Origin: Treponema sp.
GTDB taxonomy: Bacteria > Spirochaetota > Spirochaetia > Treponematales > Breznakiellaceae
DNA: 7,145 bases
Direction: 5' to 3'
Assembly: GCA_031270205.1 (NCBI GenBank)
Contig: JAISYA010000162.1
Coordinates: 1 to 7,145, forward strand
Both the position numbers and the translations under genes were made by a program. The notes beneath the pieces were generated by a model. It was not told the origin of the DNA and made no database searches. It saw only the letters and a list, made by a program, of their open reading frames with translations. Positions 1-5,987 of the stretch are shown in pieces; the stretch's first letter is position 1; each line of letters begins with the position of its first letter.

Positions 1-4
1 TTTC

Positions 5-39
5 AGGCTAAAGCCTTGCAAAACTGCGTTTTTTAAAGG
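5..39. other. AT-rich palindromic region at left edge
   Basis: Two short inverted repeats lie next to each other. One is AGGCT-AA-AGCCT at 5-16. The other is an imperfect hairpin with outer arms CCTT (14-17) and AAGG (36-39) and inner arms AAAAC (20-24) and GTTTT (28-32). The core AAAACTGCGTTTT resembles the centre of the 28-bp palindrome at 43-70, so this may be a degenerate relative of the same repeat family or a separate dispersed element cut by the window edge. The function is unknown. No coding potential is visible in 1-158. Confidence 0.4.
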
Positions 40-42
40 TTT

Positions 43-70
43 CTGTTCCAAAACTGAAGTTTTGGAACAG
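43..70. repeat. Dispersed palindromic repeat, copy 1 (perfect)
   Basis: This is a perfect 28-bp inverted repeat with arms CTGTTCCAAAACT (43-55) and AGTTTTGGAACAG (58-70) around a GA centre. It is followed by CCTCT. A second, slightly diverged copy of the same length and with the same CCTCT flank lies at 900-927. A repeated intergenic palindrome of this kind fits a REP-like dispersed element. As RNA it would form a stem of 11-12 bp with a 4-6 nt loop in either orientation. No U-tract follows on either strand, so it is not a classical terminator, although it could protect mRNA 3' ends. Confidence 0.8.
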
Positions 71-123
71 CCTCTTTATTCAAAACATTACCGTTTTCAG
101 GAAATTTCATCAGTTTAAATAGC

Positions 124-150
124 AAACGCCGATACCCTGGCGGGCGGTTT
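124..150 (-). terminator. Weak candidate terminator after the ATPase gene
   Basis: Read on the minus strand, eight bases after the ATPase stop codon, AAACCGCC pairs with GGCGTTT (about 7 bp with one bulged C and a 12-nt loop). A T-containing stretch (TTTGCTATTT) follows. The stem is short and the U-tract is interrupted, so this is a weak call. The stronger hairpin 55 bp further on (43-70) could be the real 3' end. Confidence 0.25.
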
Positions 151-158
151 ACATTTCT

Positions 159-863
159 TTACCCTTCCAAAATCAACAGGGTCCTGGGATCAAGCCGCAT
201 TGCCATGGCCCCGGCGTTGTAGGAATCGCGGTCCTTGGAAACTGAAAGTTCAATATGATCCGACTTTGGTTCCAGTACGATTACCACGTCGATGAGGCCG
301 GCCAGGTCTTTGACGAGCAGGGGGATAGTATGCTTGTCGTACTGGGGGCCTTCGCCCGGTACGGTACAGCTATACCAGATTGCAAGTCCCATTTCCCGCG
401 CGAAGTCCTTGACGGCGGAAAAGCGCTCGTGATTGATACGGGTAAAATCGAAACCGTCGATGATGATCGCCTCGGCCCTGAAGCCGCCTTCGATGATCAT
501 TGCCCGCAGGCTCTTCAATATCTGATCCTTGGATATCCCATCTTGGTTGAAATTCATCAGCACACGGTTTTTCACCGCCTCGTTTTTAACGTCCGCGGCG
601 TTTTCCAGATTCTTTTTGCTGATAAACTCGTCAAAGATATCCTCGTACCACGCGAGTACATAGTGGGTATGCTGGGTAAAAGAGACGTGAATCACTTTTT
701 TCGCCTGGAGCAGCTTGTCCAGGGCAAGCTGCACCAGTACCGAAGTTTTCCCCAGGCCGCTCTGCGAGGCGACAATGCCGATTTCCCCGGCTTTAAGCCC
801 GCCGCGGATGGAGCGTTCAAGTATTCGTACCGGACTGCGCCGTATCAATTCTTCTTTAATCAT
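159..863 (-). CDS. RecA/KaiC-like P-loop ATPase of unknown function
   Basis: This is a 234-residue soluble protein with a single RecA-fold nucleotide-binding core. The Walker A-like loop is SQSGLGKT at residues 33-40. Its first position is Ser instead of the usual Gly/Ala, as the GKT is otherwise normal. The Walker B strand AIIID ends at Asp136, and a hydrophobic strand around GLAIWYSC could be the sensor strand. The arrangement resembles DnaB/RadA/KaiC-type ATPases lacking extra domains. No DNA-binding or membrane segment is visible. I chose the ATG at 861-863 because GGAG lies 10 nt upstream. A longer reading from a TTG at 953 would translate the dispersed palindrome and overlap the EF-G stop. 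The gene lies 70 bp downstream of EF-G on the same strand and has no obvious promoter of its own, so co-transcription is likely. The substrate and role are unknown. Confidence 0.85.
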   Translation of the reverse strand: MIKEELIRRSPVRILERSIRGGLKAGEIGIVASQSGLGKTSVLVQLALDKLLQAKKVIHVSFTQHTHYVLAWYEDIFDEFISKKNLENAADVKNEAVKNRVLMNFNQDGISKDQILKSLRAMIIEGGFRAEAIIIDGFDFTRINHERFSAVKDFAREMGLAIWYSCTVPGEGPQYDKHTIPLLVKDLAGLIDVVIVLEPKSDHIELSVSKDRDSYNAGAMAMRLDPRTLLILEG

Positions 864-899
864 TTCGACTGCTCTCCCTTTTATCGTTGTTCTTTGAGC

Positions 900-927
900 C
901 TGTTCCGTAACTTCAGTTTTGGAACAG
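900..927. repeat. Dispersed palindromic repeat, copy 2 (diverged)
   Basis: The length and flank (CCTCT) match those of the element at 43-70. The outer arms CTGTTCC (900-906) and GGAACAG (921-927) are intact, while the inner arm has changed (GTAACT instead of AAAACT) and the centre is TC instead of GA. It fills most of the 70-bp gap between the EF-G stop codon (934-936) and the ATPase start. It could act as an intercistronic hairpin that sets different mRNA levels for the two genes, but this is inference. Confidence 0.8.
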
Positions 928-933
928 CCTCTG

Positions 934-3012
934 TTATTTCCGTTTTTCTTCAAATTCCTTTATCAGGGCGTCGGAAACGCTCTGGGGAACTTTGCCGTAC
1001 TTTTCAAACTCCATGGTGAATTCCGCCTTGCCCTGGGTAAGGGAGCGGAGCGCGGTGGAATAGCCGAACATCTCGCTTAAGGGAACTTCGGCCTCGACAC
1101 GGGAAAAAGTTCCGTCTTCGCTGGACGCCGATATTATACCACGCCTCTGGTTGATGGATGCGAAAATATTCCCCTGAAACTCGGCGGGGCCTTCCACCGA
1201 AACTTTCATGATCGGCTCCAGTATGCAGGGCTTCGCTTTGCCGTAGGCTTCACGGAAAGCGCCGATGGCCGCCGACTGGAAGGCGATGTCCGAGGAGTCC
1301 ACCGGGTGGCTCTGGCCGTCGTTGATTACGCAGCGGATGTTGACGATGGGGAAACCGATGAGGCTGCCTTTTTTGATCGCTTCCTTAAAGCCCTTGTCGC
1401 AGCTCGGCACATATTCGGTGGGGATTGCGCCGCCCTTGATCATGTCCACAAATTCATAGACGCCGCCGGCCCAGGGTTCCAGGTAACCGGCCACGCGCCC
1501 GTACTGGCCGGAACCGCCGGTCTGCTTTTTGTGGGTATAGCTGAACTCCGCCCGCCGCGTAATGGCTTCGCGGTAGGCGACCTGCGGCATACCGGTATCC
1601 ACCTCGCATTTGTACTCGCGGCGCATCCGCTCAATGTACACTTCCAGGTGCAGTTCGCCCATGCCCCTGATGATGGTCTGGTTGGATTCGCTGTCCACGT
1701 GGGTGCGGAAGGTGGGGTCTTCCTTGGTGAAGCGGTTCAGGGCCTTTGCCATCTGATCCGCGCTTTTTTTGTCTTTGGGGGTGATCGCCAGGGAGATGAC
1801 CGGTTCGGGCACGAACATCGAAGTCATGGCGTAGTTGAGTCCGCCGCCGCAGAAGGTGTCGCCCGAAGCGCAGTCAATGCCGAACAGGGCCACAATGTCG
1901 CCGGGCGCGCCTTCGCTGATGTCCTCCATGCTGTCGGAGTGCATGCGCACCAGCCGGCCCACTTTGAACTTTTTGCGGGCGCGGGTGTTCTGCAATTCGT
2001 CGCCTTTTTTCAGCGCGCCCTGGTAAATGCGCACATAGGTGAGCTGGCCGTACTGGCCGTCTTCCAGCTTGAAGCCCAGCGCGACGGTGGGGCTTTTCTC
2101 GTCGGCGGAAAGTTCCTTTTTTTCCTCGCCGCGGTCCAGGTCGAGGGCGTAGTTTTTTACTTCCGTCGGGTTGGGGAGGTAGTTGTTCACCGCGTCCAGC
2201 AGCAGTTGAATTCCCTTGTTTTTGTAGGCGGAACCTACCATCACCGGCACAAACTGTTCGGCCAGGGTTCCCTTGCGGATCGCCGCGTGGATTATGTCCT
2301 CGCTGACGGCCTCGCCGTTCAGGTAGAGTTCGGCAAGCCGGTCGGAGAACATGGAAACCGCGTCGATGAGTTCTTCACGGTATTTGTCCGCGTCGGCTTT
2401 AAGGTGGGGGGGGATTTCGGCGTAACGGATGGTTTCGCCCTGGGGACCGTCAAAGTAGATCGCCTTCATGGAAATCAGGTCCACCATGCCCTCAAGTTTG
2501 TCCTCAAGCCCGATGGGAATTTGTATCATCACGGCGTTAAGCCCCAGTTTTTCCCGCAGTTGCAGCCGCACCTTGAAAGGATTCGCCCCGGTCCGGTCGC
2601 ACTTGTTGACAAAGGCGATGCGCGGCACATGGTAGCGCTTGAGCTGCCGGTCAACAGTGATCGACTGGGACTGCACCCCGCCCACCGCGCACAGGACAAG
2701 AATCGCCCCGTCCAGCACCCGCAGGGAGCGTTCAACCTCGATGGTAAAGTCAACGTGTCCCGGCGTATCAATCAGGTTGATGGTGTGATCCTTCCATTCT
2801 ACCTGGGTAGCGGCGGACTGGATCGTAATCCCCCGTTCCCGTTCAAGCTCCATGTGGTCCATGGTCGCCCCCACGCCGTCCTTGCCCCGGACTTCGTGGA
2901 TGGCGTGAATCTTGTTGCTATAAAAAAGAATGCGTTCAGACAGCGTGGTTTTTCCCGAATCGATATGCGCGCTGATCCCAATGTTCCGCATCCTGGTAAT
3001 GTCGACGCCCAA
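934..3012 (-). CDS. fusA: Translation elongation factor EF-G, spirochaete/mitochondrial EFG1 type
   Basis: This ribosomal translocase GTPase has 692 residues, the normal EF-G length. The G motifs are complete: AHIDSGKTT (15-23), switch I RGITIQSAA (60-68), DTPGHVDF (82-89), NKCD (136-139) and GSA (260-262). Domains II to V follow, with the domain IV signature near AYREAI and SHPVDSS at the domain IV tip. Stretches such as HEVRGKDGVGA, VLCAVGGVQSQ and CILEPIM closely resemble mitochondrial EF-G1. This points to the spd-type EFG1, which in spirochaetes performs translocation while a second EF-G (EFG2) handles ribosome recycling. The EFG2 gene is not in this window. The start is a TTG at 3010-3012 with a strong AAGGAG (3020-3025) 7 nt upstream. 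A longer reading from a TTG at 3132 would begin inside the promoter, and the first in-frame ATG is six codons downstream without a better ribosome binding site. Confidence 0.97.
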   Translation of the reverse strand: MGVDITRMRNIGISAHIDSGKTTLSERILFYSNKIHAIHEVRGKDGVGATMDHMELERERGITIQSAATQVEWKDHTINLIDTPGHVDFTIEVERSLRVLDGAILVLCAVGGVQSQSITVDRQLKRYHVPRIAFVNKCDRTGANPFKVRLQLREKLGLNAVMIQIPIGLEDKLEGMVDLISMKAIYFDGPQGETIRYAEIPPHLKADADKYREELIDAVSMFSDRLAELYLNGEAVSEDIIHAAIRKGTLAEQFVPVMVGSAYKNKGIQLLLDAVNNYLPNPTEVKNYALDLDRGEEKKELSADEKSPTVALGFKLEDGQYGQLTYVRIYQGALKKGDELQNTRARKKFKVGRLVRMHSDSMEDISEGAPGDIVALFGIDCASGDTFCGGGLNYAMTSMFVPEPVISLAITPKDKKSADQMAKALNRFTKEDPTFRTHVDSESNQTIIRGMGELHLEVYIERMRREYKCEVDTGMPQVAYREAITRRAEFSYTHKKQTGGSGQYGRVAGYLEPWAGGVYEFVDMIKGGAIPTEYVPSCDKGFKEAIKKGSLIGFPIVNIRCVINDGQSHPVDSSDIAFQSAAIGAFREAYGKAKPCILEPIMKVSVEGPAEFQGNIFASINQRRGIISASSEDGTFSRVEAEVPLSEMFGYSTALRSLTQGKAEFTMEFEKYGKVPQSVSDALIKEFEEKRK

Positions 3013-3040
3013 TTTTTTACTCCTTAATATATTTCCGTAA

Positions 3041-3054
3041 ACCGGAACTCCGGT
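3041..3054 (-). other. GC-rich hairpin in the EF-G 5' UTR
   Basis: ACCGG and CCGGT form a 5-bp stem around AACT (palindromic ACCGGA-AC-TCCGGT), preceded on the transcript by another CCGG-rich run. It lies about 15 nt upstream of the AAGGAG of EF-G in an 85-nt leader. It may modulate access to the ribosome binding site, but there is no direct evidence. Confidence 0.35.
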
Positions 3055-3103
3055 CCCGGCCGGAAAATGAGAGGAAAGTGTAACAACTGCCTCTGTTTTC
3101 AAT

Positions 3104-3132
3104 AATATAGCAAAGATTGCGATAAAGTTCAA
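3104..3132 (-). promoter_or_regulatory. Sigma70-type promoter of EF-G
   Basis: On the minus strand, TTGAAC (3127-3132) and TATATT (3104-3109) are separated by exactly 17 bp. The predicted transcription start is near 3097, giving a leader of about 85 nt. It sits just past the YjbQ stop codon (3146-3148), so EF-G and the ATPase can be transcribed independently of the peptidase operon. Confidence 0.7.
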
Positions 3133-3145
3133 GCGCCCGGGTGCA

Positions 3146-3553
3146 TTATTGCTCTCCCAGCACCCGCACGTGGACAGTTCTCGTCCGGGGGCCGTCGTAC
3201 TCGTTAAACCAGACGGCCTGCCAGGTTCCCAGAAGCAGCCTGCCGCCCGAGACGATCAGGGTGACGGACGGCCCTACGAGGCTTGTCTTGGTGTGGGCCG
3301 CCGAATTGCCTTCGCTGTGGCGGAACTCCCGCAGGTCGGGGGAGATTATGCCCAGGGCAAGGCCCACGTCGCGGGGAACGTCGGGATCGGCGTTTTCGTT
3401 TACCGTTACCGCCGCGGTGGTGTGCGGTACAAAGACCACGCAGATCCCCTCGCCCACGCCGGAAGCGGCCACGGCCTTTTCGACATCGGCGGTGATGTTG
3501 AGCCATTCGTTTTGCGCCTGGGTGCGGACAGTAAAGCCGCTCAATTGTGTCAT
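3146..3553 (-). CDS. yjbQ: YjbQ family protein (UPF0047)
   Basis: This 135-residue protein matches the full length of the UPF0047/YjbQ family. Family motifs in order are HTTAAVTVNENADPDV (44-59), HSEGNSAAH (79-87), GRLLLGTWQ (104-112) and EYDGPRTR (118-125). The conserved histidines (44, 79, 87) are present. The E. coli member has weak thiamine-phosphate synthase side activity and is often annotated as 'secondary thiamine-phosphate synthase', but the physiological role of the family is unclear. The ATG at 3551-3553 follows AAGGAG by 7 nt. That ribosome binding site overlaps the TAA of the GerM gene (TAAGGAG), with 11 bp between the genes, so translation is probably coupled. There is no signal peptide, so the product is cytoplasmic, unlike its two upstream envelope neighbours. 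Confidence 0.93.
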   Translation of the reverse strand: MTQLSGFTVRTQAQNEWLNITADVEKAVAASGVGEGICVVFVPHTTAAVTVNENADPDVPRDVGLALGIISPDLREFRHSEGNSAAHTKTSLVGPSVTLIVSGGRLLLGTWQAVWFNEYDGPRTRTVHVRVLGEQ

Positions 3554-3564
3554 AACTATGCTCC

Positions 3565-4413
3565 TTACAGTGATTCCCGGTTAATCGGGCTTCCAATCCA
3601 TATACCTTCGCCCAGATAATCGACCCTTCTTCCCTCGATAAGAATCTGCACATCCGTAACATTGGGGAATTCGGTGACGGTCCAGACGATCTGCGTGAGC
3701 TGGGCGGCGTAGCCTTCCACGCCGTAGGTATTGTATTGGAAATCTTCGCTAAAGCTGATGTAGGCGGTGCCGCCGCGCACGGTGGCCGAGAGTATCCGGG
3801 TATTCGGGGGGATAAGGCTCACCATGCCCCGGCGTTTTTCATCGGTGCCCGGGCCGGCCAGGAGCGCCTGGAGGCTGTCCAGCATGGGGGAAGCGGACAG
3901 GGCGATTTTTCTGCTAACCCTGGAACGGATAATAGCGCCGTCCGCGCCCACCTGGGTAAAATACAGATTCCGCTCCCGCGTTTCAACGGGCCGGGGGGTC
4001 GTCTGCGGGGTGGACGATGGCCGCGCGGCAGAGGCCGGGGCCGGCGTCTGTTTTTCGGGCGGCTCAACGGGGGAAGGCTGCTCGTCCGGCTTTTTGACGG
4101 ACGGCTCCGGCGCGGGGAGGGCCGGCTGGGCCGCGGGAGCTTCCACGGGCGGGGTCTCCGCGGGCCGCGTGGCGACGCTCTCTGCCTCAGGTGGAGTCTC
4201 CGGTTCCGCAGCATTGTCTTCCGAAGCCGCTTCCGGGGAAAGATTCAAACGCTGGGTGATGATGTCAAAATTCCTGGCTATGGTTTCCCGGTTTGCCAAA
4301 AAAACCCCGGTTACCGCGATACAAAAAACCAGCCAAAAAAGGACGGCAACCGGCAACGCGCGGGAATTTTTCGATTTGCCGGACTTCCGGCCGCTGTTTT
4401 TTCGCTCTGCCAC
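3565..4413 (-). CDS. Membrane-anchored GerM-domain protein with Pro-rich linker
   Basis: The protein has 282 residues from the chosen start. A basic N-terminus (Lys/Arg/Ser-rich, residues 3-18) precedes one transmembrane segment (about 19-40), consistent with an uncleaved signal anchor. Residues about 60-147 form a low-complexity Pro/Ala/Glu linker long enough to extend through the periplasm or along the peptidoglycan. Residues about 148-282 form a GerM domain (RNLYFTQV start, LLAGP, SLIPPNTRIL, TAYISFSEDF, TQIVWTVTEFPNVTDVQI). GerM was named from spore germination, but the domain also occurs in non-sporulating bacteria in envelope proteins, and here it sits behind an M23 peptidase. The start is uncertain: the GTG at 4411-4413 gives the best N-terminus but has only a close GGA upstream. 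A TTG at 4447-4449 would add 12 residues. The molecular function is unknown; a cell-wall role is inferred from context. Confidence 0.85.
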   Translation of the reverse strand: MAERKNSGRKSGKSKNSRALPVAVLFWLVFCIAVTGVFLANRETIARNFDIITQRLNLSPEAASEDNAAEPETPPEAESVATRPAETPPVEAPAAQPALPAPEPSVKKPDEQPSPVEPPEKQTPAPASAARPSSTPQTTPRPVETRERNLYFTQVGADGAIIRSRVSRKIALSASPMLDSLQALLAGPGTDEKRRGMVSLIPPNTRILSATVRGGTAYISFSEDFQYNTYGVEGYAAQLTQIVWTVTEFPNVTDVQILIEGRRVDYLGEGIWIGSPINRESL

Positions 4414-4447
4414 CGTTCCATGATACGGCAAAGGCCGGACAGCGGTC

Positions 4448-4463
4448 AATGCCGCGCGGCATT
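4448..4463. promoter_or_regulatory. 16-bp perfect palindrome between peptidase and GerM genes
   Basis: AATGCCGCGCGGCATT is a perfect palindrome in the 61-bp gap between the peptidase stop and the GerM GTG start. It could be a protein-binding site or a small RNA hairpin that limits initiation at GerM. It also contains the alternative TTG start and an out-of-frame ATG. The function is inferred only from its symmetry and position. Confidence 0.35.
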
Positions 4464-4474
4464 TTGGGCTTCCC

Positions 4475-5521
4475 TCATTTCATCAGGACGCGGGGATTTA
4501 CCGTAACGCCGTTTTTGTACACGGTAAAGTGCAGATGCGGCCCGGTGCTGAGGCCCGTACTGCCTACATCGCCGATACGCTCTCCGGTTCCCACATAAGC
4601 GCCGGACTTGACCCTGATCACGCTCATGTGGCCGTATAAAGTCCGGTAGCCCGAATGATGCGTTATCACTACATAATTGCCCAGAACGTTGTCCGTGCCC
4701 GCGGCGCTGACCCGGCCCGACATGGCGGCCCTGATGGGCGTCCCCTGGGGCGAACCGATGTCAAGCCCCGAATGGAATTGGCGGACTCCGGTAAAGGGGC
4801 TGCGCCGGTATCCGTAGGGAGAGGTAACATAGCCCCGTATGGGCCACATAAAAAGATCGCCGTTGATTTCCTGCAGGTTTACCGGGTCAAGCAGGCCGCC
4901 GGGAATAAAAAGGTCCGCGCCGGTCTTTATGGCGTCTGAAAAAAGCTCGTTGACAATCTGAATGGTCCGGGGTTCCGTCTTGTATTCTTCGGCGATGCTT
5001 TCCAGCGTGTCGCCCTTTTTGACGGTATAGAAAATCCCGTCCTGATTGGGGACTTTCAGCCTCAGCCCAATCTGCAGCAGCCTGGTGCTTTTGATGTTGT
5101 TTACCGAAATGAGGGTGTCCAGGTTAAGGCCGAAAGCGGCGGCCAGGTCGCCGATGGTGTCCCCTTTCTGGACGGTGTAGGTATCGTACAGCAGCAGCCG
5201 GGGCTTGGAGAAGGATTCCGGCTCAAGTACGCCGGCCTGGAAGCTGGCCGCTTCAAGACTTGCCTCCTCCTCGACCAGAGCCGCGATGCCGTCGCTTTCG
5301 GAAATTACCATGTCCAGCACGGTACCGCCGCCTACGCCTTCCGGGGCTTCGCCTTGTTCCCGCCCCGCAACGGCCGGAACAAGGCGGCCAAGGGCAGCTA
5401 AAACGGCCCGCGCGCCTTCCCCCGAAAAATAAACGGCAAAAGATGAAAAAAACTGAAACAGGCACAAAATCAGCGCCAGCAGGGGAAGAGACCCGCTATT
5501 TTTCCGAAAAAAGCCTTTCAC
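4475..5521 (-). CDS. LysM-LysM-M23 peptidoglycan endopeptidase, membrane-anchored
   Basis: The protein has 348 residues. A transmembrane or signal-anchor segment spans about 11-32. A variable region follows, then two LysM peptidoglycan-binding repeats (about 114-158 YTVQKGDTI..., and 164-207 YTVKKGDTL...) and a C-terminal M23 (LytM-type) zinc endopeptidase domain (about 224-345). The expected catalytic residues are present: His250 and Asp254 (HSGLD), His298 (GHMS), and His329/His331 (GPHLHF). The domain is therefore predicted active, cutting peptide cross-links in peptidoglycan, rather than a NlpD/EnvC-like degenerate activator. The start is GTG at 5519-5521 with GGAG 10 nt upstream. It is the first gene of the minus-strand operon with GerM and yjbQ, with a promoter about 30 bp upstream. 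The likely role is wall remodelling in growth, division or periplasmic flagellar assembly, but the exact process is not shown by sequence. Confidence 0.94.
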   Translation of the reverse strand: MKGFFRKNSGSLPLLALILCLFQFFSSFAVYFSGEGARAVLAALGRLVPAVAGREQGEAPEGVGGGTVLDMVISESDGIAALVEEEASLEAASFQAGVLEPESFSKPRLLLYDTYTVQKGDTIGDLAAAFGLNLDTLISVNNIKSTRLLQIGLRLKVPNQDGIFYTVKKGDTLESIAEEYKTEPRTIQIVNELFSDAIKTGADLFIPGGLLDPVNLQEINGDLFMWPIRGYVTSPYGYRRSPFTGVRQFHSGLDIGSPQGTPIRAAMSGRVSAAGTDNVLGNYVVITHHSGYRTLYGHMSVIRVKSGAYVGTGERIGDVGSTGLSTGPHLHFTVYKNGVTVNPRVLMK

Positions 5522-5552
5522 CAGGATGCCGCTCCAAAATCAGGTTCTCTGT

Positions 5553-5581
5553 ATCATACATCGGCATCTTTACTTTGGCAA
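5553..5581 (-). promoter_or_regulatory. Sigma70-type promoter of the M23-GerM-yjbQ operon
   Basis: On the minus strand, TTGCCA (5576-5581) and TATGAT (5553-5558) are separated by 17 bp. Each box differs from consensus by one base. The predicted start is near 5546, giving a short leader of about 25 nt before the GTG of the peptidase gene. It diverges from the plus-strand promoter at 5610-5638, with 28 bp between the two -35 boxes. Confidence 0.65.
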
Positions 5582-5609
5582 CTGAAATATTTGTGGGTGA
5601 AAAAACCGC

Positions 5610-5638
5610 TTGACAGTTCTTGAAACCCATACTATGGT
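5610..5638 (+). promoter_or_regulatory. Sigma70-type promoter of the leader ORF / DUF4469 unit
   Basis: A consensus TTGACA (5610-5615) is followed after exactly 17 bp by TATGGT (5633-5638). The predicted start is near 5645, about 20 nt upstream of the small ORF start at 5666. I found no comparable promoter between here and the DUF4469 gene, so this is the best candidate for that gene as well. Confidence 0.65.
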
Positions 5639-5665
5639 ACTTACGTTAGCAAAAAGGAAGTGTAC

Positions 5666-5782
<117 letters not shown>

Positions 5783-5844
5783 ATCTTTTTCCGGGAGACG
5801 ACTCTGCCCACAGGGCCGCGCTCCTTCCGTATCCGCGCAAAAAC

Positions 5845-5887
5845 GCCGGACGCTTCCGCACGGGGGCGTACCGGCTTTTTTATTTTT
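5845..5887 (+). terminator. Rho-independent terminator / attenuator
   Basis: GCCGGACGC (5845-5853) pairs with GCGT-A-CCGGC (5866-5875), giving 9 bp with one bulged A and a 12-nt loop. It is followed directly by TTTTTTATTTTT (5876-5887). It lies 62 nt after the small ORF stop and about 100 nt before the DUF4469 start, in the same direction. It could simply end a short transcript of about 240 nt. Because no promoter is evident between it and DUF4469, it could instead be an attenuator controlling that gene. Confidence 0.8.
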
Positions 5888-5892
5888 AATAG

Positions 5893-5956
5893 TGGAGTTT
5901 GAGGGCTCCCGGACAACACGCTGACAGGAAACAGCGCCGCATGCCCTCAAACTCCA
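5893..5956 (+). promoter_or_regulatory. Structured leader: 14-bp perfect inverted repeat with inner hairpin
   Basis: TGGAGTTTGAGGGC (5893-5906) is the exact reverse complement of GCCCTCAAACTCCA (5943-5956), separated by 36 nt. The spacer holds an inner hairpin, CGCTG (5919-5923) with CAGCG (5932-5936), around an 8-nt loop ACAGGAAA. Such a long perfect helix upstream of a gene points to a regulatory RNA or an operator. The right arm includes CTCC (5952-5955), which could alternatively pair with the GGAG (5978-5981) of the ribosome binding site. Confidence 0.7.
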
Positions 5957-5982
5957 GCCGCCGCTTGCGGCGGCAAAGGAGG
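5957..5982 (+). promoter_or_regulatory. GC hairpin abutting a near-perfect Shine-Dalgarno
   Basis: GCCGCCGC (5957-5964) and GCGGCGGC (5967-5974) form a very stable hairpin (7 bp with a CTTG tetraloop). It is followed immediately by AAAGGAGG (5975-5982) and, 5 nt later, the ATG at 5988. The hairpin may hold the ribosome binding site open. If it extends by pairing CTCC (5952-5955) with GGAG (5978-5981), it would hide it. That extension excludes the outer helix 5893-5906/5943-5956. Confidence 0.6.
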
Positions 5983-5987
5983 AAATC

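Noticed and set aside
861..953. N-terminal extension of the ATPase from a TTG at 953
   Set aside because: It would translate the dispersed palindrome, overlap the EF-G stop by 20 bp and lacks a ribosome binding site. The ATG at 863 has one.
255..1019. 254-codon plus-strand open frame opposite the ATPase
   Set aside because: It is antisense to a protein with Walker motifs, has no domain signal and runs across the dispersed palindrome into the end of EF-G.
1306..3027. 573-codon open frame on the plus strand opposite EF-G
   Set aside because: It is a reverse-complement shadow of the GC-rich EF-G gene. Composition is odd (many His, Val, Phe), no family motif is visible, and EF-G on the other strand is certain.
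3013..3132. N-terminal extension of EF-G from a TTG at 3132
   Set aside because: That codon is within the -35 box of the EF-G promoter, and the extra 40 residues have no counterpart in EF-G proteins.
4265..4462. 65-codon minus-strand frame starting at an ATG with GGGAAG upstream
   Set aside because: It is out of frame with GerM and lacks the transmembrane segment or any motif. GerM's own frame carries the clear protein signal.
3736..4506. Plus-strand open frames opposite the GerM gene
   Set aside because: Gly/Arg-rich low-complexity translations are produced by the reverse complement of the Pro/Ala linker. No ribosome binding site or motif is present.
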